Assembly (NCBI GenBank): GCA_029310945.1
Contig: JARJFC010000048.1
Location: 1-26,794 of the forward strand
Source: Leptospira sp. 96542
GTDB lineage: Bacteria; Spirochaetota; Leptospiria; Leptospirales; Leptospiraceae
Length of the DNA stretch: 26,794 nucleotides
Direction of reading: 5' to 3'
The position numbers were made by a program, and so were the translations under genes. Within the stretch, counting starts at the first letter, position 1; each line of letters opens with the position of its first letter. The notes below the pieces were generated by a model that saw nothing but the letters and a program-made list of their open reading frames with translations, made no database searches and had not been told where the DNA came from. Below are positions 23,734 to 26,794 of the stretch, piece by piece.

Positions 23734-24576
23734 ATGATTCAACATCATTCTAATCCTGGGACTATGATTGGACGGGGCAAACTTGGCCTTCCTTTTTTGT
23801 GGTTTTCTTTCCTTTCTGGGGATGTTGTCGTTTCTCTCGTAGCAAACCTTTTTTATTTTTCTCACCACACAGGCCAAATAATTTCACCCTATTTATCTGG
23901 TTTCTATCTCTTAGCCGTTTGGGCCTTTTACCTTTTGGATCATTCCTTGGATGCAAAGAAAGAATTGGTAAAAAGTAAACGAGGTGAGTTTTACAAACAG
24001 TTTCAAATTCCGATCAATATCTCCATAACTATGAGTGGCATTCTTTCTATTCTCTGTTTTTTCTTTTGGGTGCGTTCTGTTGGTTTTGATGCTGCCTTCC
24101 CCATTTTCTTTTGGGGGATTATTTTTATTTTGGGAGTGGTTTTGGCAGAAATTTTAAAACTATCCTTTCCAAAAGAGATTTTTATTTCTCTGGTCTACGT
24201 GGGTGCCATCCTCGCACCGTTCCCCATTCGTTTTTCTGACCCACTCATTTTTGTATTTTTTTTGCATGTAAATGCCAATGTATTTTATACTTACCTCCTA
24301 GATGCAAAAACAGATGCATTGCAAGGTCGATCCACAATTACAAATCGAATCGGGCTAAATTGGACAAAAAAGATTTTTTGGATGCAACTTATCCTTGGAG
24401 AAATGATTCTCATTCATTGTTTGGTATTCCAAAAAATTTCTCTTCCCAACTTCTTCGTTTGGTTCACTATCTATTTGTATCTACTCGTTTTGGATTTTTT
24501 TCCTCTCTCTCAGGGGGCAAAAAAATCCTTGGCCGAATGGAGTTACTGCCCACTACTCCTTGTTTTTCTTTTCTAA
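23734..24576 (+). CDS. Divergent UbiA-like polytopic membrane protein
   Basis: The 280-aa protein has about eight membrane segments. Two Asp motifs lie at UbiA-like positions: YLLDHSLDAKK (Asp69, Asp73) with Arg83 downstream, and TYLLDAKTDALQGRSTITNRIG (Asp190, Asp194). Two DxxxD motifs at the ends of membrane helices are the metal-diphosphate binding pattern of UbiA prenyltransferases. The first lacks the usual Asn (NDxxD), and overall similarity is low, so the substrate is unknown. The start is uncertain: ATG 23734 has no ribosome site, and ATG 23764 has GGGA close upstream. It lies 46 nt after the HD-GYP-like gene and may be co-transcribed with it. Confidence 0.72.
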   Translation: MIQHHSNPGTMIGRGKLGLPFLWFSFLSGDVVVSLVANLFYFSHHTGQIISPYLSGFYLLAVWAFYLLDHSLDAKKELVKSKRGEFYKQFQIPINISITMSGILSILCFFFWVRSVGFDAAFPIFFWGIIFILGVVLAEILKLSFPKEIFISLVYVGAILAPFPIRFSDPLIFVFFLHVNANVFYTYLLDAKTDALQGRSTITNRIGLNWTKKIFWMQLILGEMILIHCLVFQKISLPNFFVWFTIYLYLLVLDFFPLSQGAKKSLAEWSYCPLLLVFLF

Positions 24577-24617
24577 TTTTTTATAGTAATGGGCTCTAAG
24601 CGTTTTAGGTTTGGTCT

Positions 24618-24914
24618 ATGTTTGTCCTTCTCCATTTTGTTTTGTTTTTTGCCTTCTTTTTCGTTTATTTTTTTAAATTCAGATCTTCAGGAACCTTCGA
24701 AGGTTCCCATTTATTTGCCCAAATCAAAACAACCCCCCAAAACCTGAAATCGACACCCCATCTGGTGCTCTTCGTGAGTTTCTTATTGTTCTTGGCTCTC
24801 CCCCTCACACTAGGGTTAACCCTGTACTTACAGTCAGACGCCAATGTCGTTGTGGTCATATTCTGGATCATATGGACGTACAATTGGTGTAAATACACGT
24901 TCTTTCGAGAATAA
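24618..24914 (+). CDS. Small hydrophobic membrane protein, 98 aa
   Basis: I do not recognise the family. There are two or three membrane segments: residues 2-19 (FVLLHFVLFFAFFFVYFF), about 48-69 (LVLFVSFLLFLALPLTLGLTLYL) and a weaker one at 75-88. A basic loop lies between the first two. The start is ATG 24618, with only a poor ribosome site. The frame is long for such AT-rich sequence and keeps the gene spacing on both sides, which argues for a real gene. It sits 41 nt after the UbiA-like gene and 68 nt before etfB. A shadow frame remains possible. Confidence 0.5.
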   Translation: MFVLLHFVLFFAFFFVYFFKFRSSGTFEGSHLFAQIKTTPQNLKSTPHLVLFVSFLLFLALPLTLGLTLYLQSDANVVVVIFWIIWTYNWCKYTFFRE

Positions 24915-24982
24915 ATTACTTCCCTTATCACTTCCCTCACGTTTTTTGGTTCTAAGGTAATCCAGGAAAACGGGGTTAAGGA

Positions 24983-25744
24983 ATGAAAATTGTTGTTCTT
25001 GTAAAGCAGGTTCCGGACACGGAAACCAATATCAAGGTCGGTGACAAATCGATCAACGAAGCTGGCGTAAAATGGATCATCTCTCCGTATGATGAATTCG
25101 CAATCGAAGAGGGAATTAGAATTCGTGAAAAAAGCGGCGGAGAAGTCATCGCAGTGTCCCTAGGACCTGACCGAGTGGTTGAAGCACTCAGAACTGCCTA
25201 CGCCATGGGTGTAGACCGTGCAGTACACGTTAAAGTGGATGACTATGTAACTTTTGATTCTACTTACACATCTGAACTTCTAGCAGCACTCATCAAATCT
25301 GAAAATGCAGATTTAGTGATCGGTGGTCGTCAATCCATCGACACAGACAGTTCACAAGTTGTGATCCAAATTGCGGAAAGATTGAATGTCCCTCACATTG
25401 CGATGGCACTCAAACTTGAGTTTGATGGTACCAAAGTAACTGCCACTCGCGAAGTGGAAGGCGGAACAGAAGTTGTGGAAACGACTGCTCCATTGGCTGT
25501 CACTGCACAAAAAGGTTTGAACGAACCAAGATACCCAAGCTTAAAAGGGATCATGTCCGCAAAGAAAAAACCAGTCGATGTTAAAAAACCAGAAGAACTC
25601 GGTGCCACTGCTTCTAAACTAGAAGTTGTTTCACTTGAGCCACCTCCTCCACGCATTGCTGGTAGAAAACTGGAAGCAAGCGATGCACAAGGTTTTGCAT
25701 CTCAACTCGTAAAAGCTCTTCGCGAAGAAGCGAAGGTCATCTAA
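24983..25744 (+). CDS. etfB: Electron transfer flavoprotein, beta subunit
   Basis: The 253-aa protein is recognised by its start MKIVVLVKQVPDTE and by ISPYDEFAIEEGIRI, VIGGRQSIDTDSSQV and the C-terminal recognition loop region ATREVEGGTEVVE. With EtfA it forms the heterodimer that carries electrons from acyl-CoA dehydrogenases to ETF:quinone oxidoreductase. GTCKQ-like bifurcating features are not seen. The ribosome site is unusual: AAGGA touches the ATG, while GGGG lies seven nt upstream. etfA follows after 10 nt. Confidence 0.96.
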   Translation: MKIVVLVKQVPDTETNIKVGDKSINEAGVKWIISPYDEFAIEEGIRIREKSGGEVIAVSLGPDRVVEALRTAYAMGVDRAVHVKVDDYVTFDSTYTSELLAALIKSENADLVIGGRQSIDTDSSQVVIQIAERLNVPHIAMALKLEFDGTKVTATREVEGGTEVVETTAPLAVTAQKGLNEPRYPSLKGIMSAKKKPVDVKKPEELGATASKLEVVSLEPPPPRIAGRKLEASDAQGFASQLVKALREEAKVI

Positions 25745-25754
25745 GGAGATTCAC

Positions 25755-26714
25755 ATGGCAGATGTATTAGTAGTTGGTGAACTAAAAAACGGCGAACTCA
25801 AAAAAATCTCAAAAGAACTTACCTCAGCAGGACGCAAAATTGCGGATGCTTTGGGTGGAAAGGTTCATACCCTCCTCATCACTGACAAAGCAGACTCGTT
25901 TGCAGGTGATTTGAAAGCAGTGGGTGCAGACACAGTGATTGGTGCAAATCTAGGAGAGTTTTCCCCTGAAGGTTATGCCAATGGTGTTTTTGCGGTCATC
26001 CAAGAGAAAAAACCAGCAGTGGTTCTCATCCCTCACTCTGCGCAAGGGAAAGAATACTCCGCACGGGTAGCAATCAAAGCAAACGCAGGAATCGTTGCGG
26101 ATGCAGTGGCACTTTCTGTTGACGGTGGTAAAGTGGTTGCTAAAAAACCAATTTATTCTGGCAAAGCGTATGCTAATTTTAAAGTTTCTTCCGACATCCA
26201 AGTGTTCACGGTGCGTGCTAACTCGCAAGAAGTGACACCGAAAGATGGTGCGGGTGCAGTGGAATCTTCTTCTGCTTCCGTTGGCGAAGTGCGAACAAAA
26301 TCCATTTCCAAAGATCTTTCTGGTGGAAACAAAGTCCAACTCCCAGATGCATCCATCATTGTATCAGGTGGTCGTGGAATCAAAGGTCCTGAAAACTGGC
26401 CTCTCCTCCAAGACTTGGCAGATACTTTGGGTGCAGCTCTCGGAGCTTCGCGCGCCACTGTGGATGCTGGTTGGATTTCCCATGCACACCAAGTAGGTCA
26501 AACTGGTAAAACAGTTTCTCCCAATTGTTACATTGCCTGCGGGATTTCAGGAGCCATTCAACATTTGGCTGGAATGGGTTCTTCTAAATACATCGTTGCC
26601 ATAAACAAAGACGGAGACGCTCCGATCTTCAAAGTGGCTACTTACGGTGTGGTTGCAGACCTTTTCGAAGTGGTTCCGGCACTCACTTCTGAATTCAAAA
26701 AAGTGTTGGGTTAA
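25755..26714 (+). CDS. etfA: Electron transfer flavoprotein, alpha subunit
   Basis: The 319-aa FAD-binding partner of EtfB is recognised by IIVSGGRGIKGPENW, by GASRATVDAGWISHAHQVGQTGKTVSPN (FAD domain, with the conserved Arg and Gln-Thr-Gly-Lys) and by CGISGAIQHLAGM. Length is normal. AAGGAG precedes the ATG by seven nt, and the gene follows etfB by 10 nt, so the two form an operon. Its expected electron donors include the acyl-CoA dehydrogenase encoded at 20643-21827. No terminator hairpin is seen in the 80 nt after its stop. Confidence 0.96.
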   Translation: MADVLVVGELKNGELKKISKELTSAGRKIADALGGKVHTLLITDKADSFAGDLKAVGADTVIGANLGEFSPEGYANGVFAVIQEKKPAVVLIPHSAQGKEYSARVAIKANAGIVADAVALSVDGGKVVAKKPIYSGKAYANFKVSSDIQVFTVRANSQEVTPKDGAGAVESSSASVGEVRTKSISKDLSGGNKVQLPDASIIVSGGRGIKGPENWPLLQDLADTLGAALGASRATVDAGWISHAHQVGQTGKTVSPNCYIACGISGAIQHLAGMGSSKYIVAINKDGDAPIFKVATYGVVADLFEVVPALTSEFKKVLG

Positions 26715-26739
26715 TCCCCAAGCACCAAACGATCCAACT

Positions 26740-26794
26740 TTGAGGAAAATTTATTTCTCATTCATTGTGACCGTTCTTACTTTCCTCGCCCAAG
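26740..26794 (+). CDS. Possible start of another gene with a signal peptide (partial)
   Basis: From a TTG at 26740 the frame stays open to the window edge and reads like a signal peptide, with two basic residues followed by a hydrophobic stretch (RKIYFSFIVTVLTFLAQ). An in-frame GTG at 26767 is another possible start. No proper ribosome site precedes the TTG. With only 18 codons visible, this is a suggestion only. Confidence 0.35.
   Translation, partial: MRKIYFSFIVTVLTFLAQ

Noticed and set aside
24915..24982. ACTTCCCT repeated twice upstream of etfB as a regulatory direct repeat
   Set aside because: The units are short and imperfectly spaced, with no palindromy or clear promoter relation.

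Overview
The window looks like chromosomal DNA of a Leptospira species, probably from the saprophytic side of the genus. The evidence is the protein set and not a database match: a spirochaete/mitochondrial-type EF-G standing outside any ribosomal operon, the malate dehydrogenase and EtfBA sequences, permissive lipoboxes, many TTG/GTG starts, several proteins of unknown family, and an AT-rich base composition. No insertion sequence, phage gene, integrase or CRISPR array is visible. This is gene-dense housekeeping chromosome, not an accessory island.

Layout. Positions 1-214 hold the 3' end of an unidentified + strand gene. Positions 216-5000 are a minus-strand run, read right to left: a KtrB/TrkH cation transporter, an unknown membrane-anchored protein, a decaprenyl-phosphate phosphoribosyltransferase-like UbiA enzyme (1-nt overlap), a TlpA-like thioredoxin, and an unknown 255-aa protein. 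Positions 5126-7243 are fusA on the + strand, closed by a strong intrinsic terminator. Positions 7315-12532 are a compact + strand run: LysM/degenerate LytM protein, amidohydrolase, cyclic-nucleotide-binding/TPR protein, Crp-like regulator, tRNA-Arg(CCT), prmC and an SGNH-type lipoprotein. A MarR regulator and an alpha/beta hydrolase then diverge around a possible operator (12547-13891). Positions 13971-16019 hold a DsbA-like anchored protein and mdh on the minus strand. Two small unknown + genes follow (16197-17170), abutting thrB and a CrtI-like FAD oxidoreductase on the minus strand (17171-19653). Next are an unknown 287-aa protein (+), an acyl-CoA dehydrogenase (-), a 375-nt AT-rich intergenic region full of inverted repeats, a degenerate HD-GYP-type protein, a divergent UbiA-like membrane protein, a small membrane protein, and etfB-etfA. 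The first codons of one more gene may lie at the right edge.

How the genes fit together. The acyl-CoA dehydrogenase passes electrons to EtfAB, and malate dehydrogenase belongs to the TCA cycle. This suits an organism that lives on long-chain fatty acids, as Leptospira is known to do. Envelope work is represented by the DPPR-synthase-like enzyme with its coupled partner, two anchored thioredoxin-fold proteins, the LysM/LytM protein and the SGNH lipoprotein. Signalling is represented by two adjacent cNMP-binding proteins, a MarR regulator and a probably non-catalytic HD-GYP protein. I see no convincing new multi-gene system. The strongest leads are the cNMP/TPR-Crp pair, the tRNA-prmC junction, the degenerate LytM and HD-GYP proteins, and the coupled 340-aa protein/UbiA pair.
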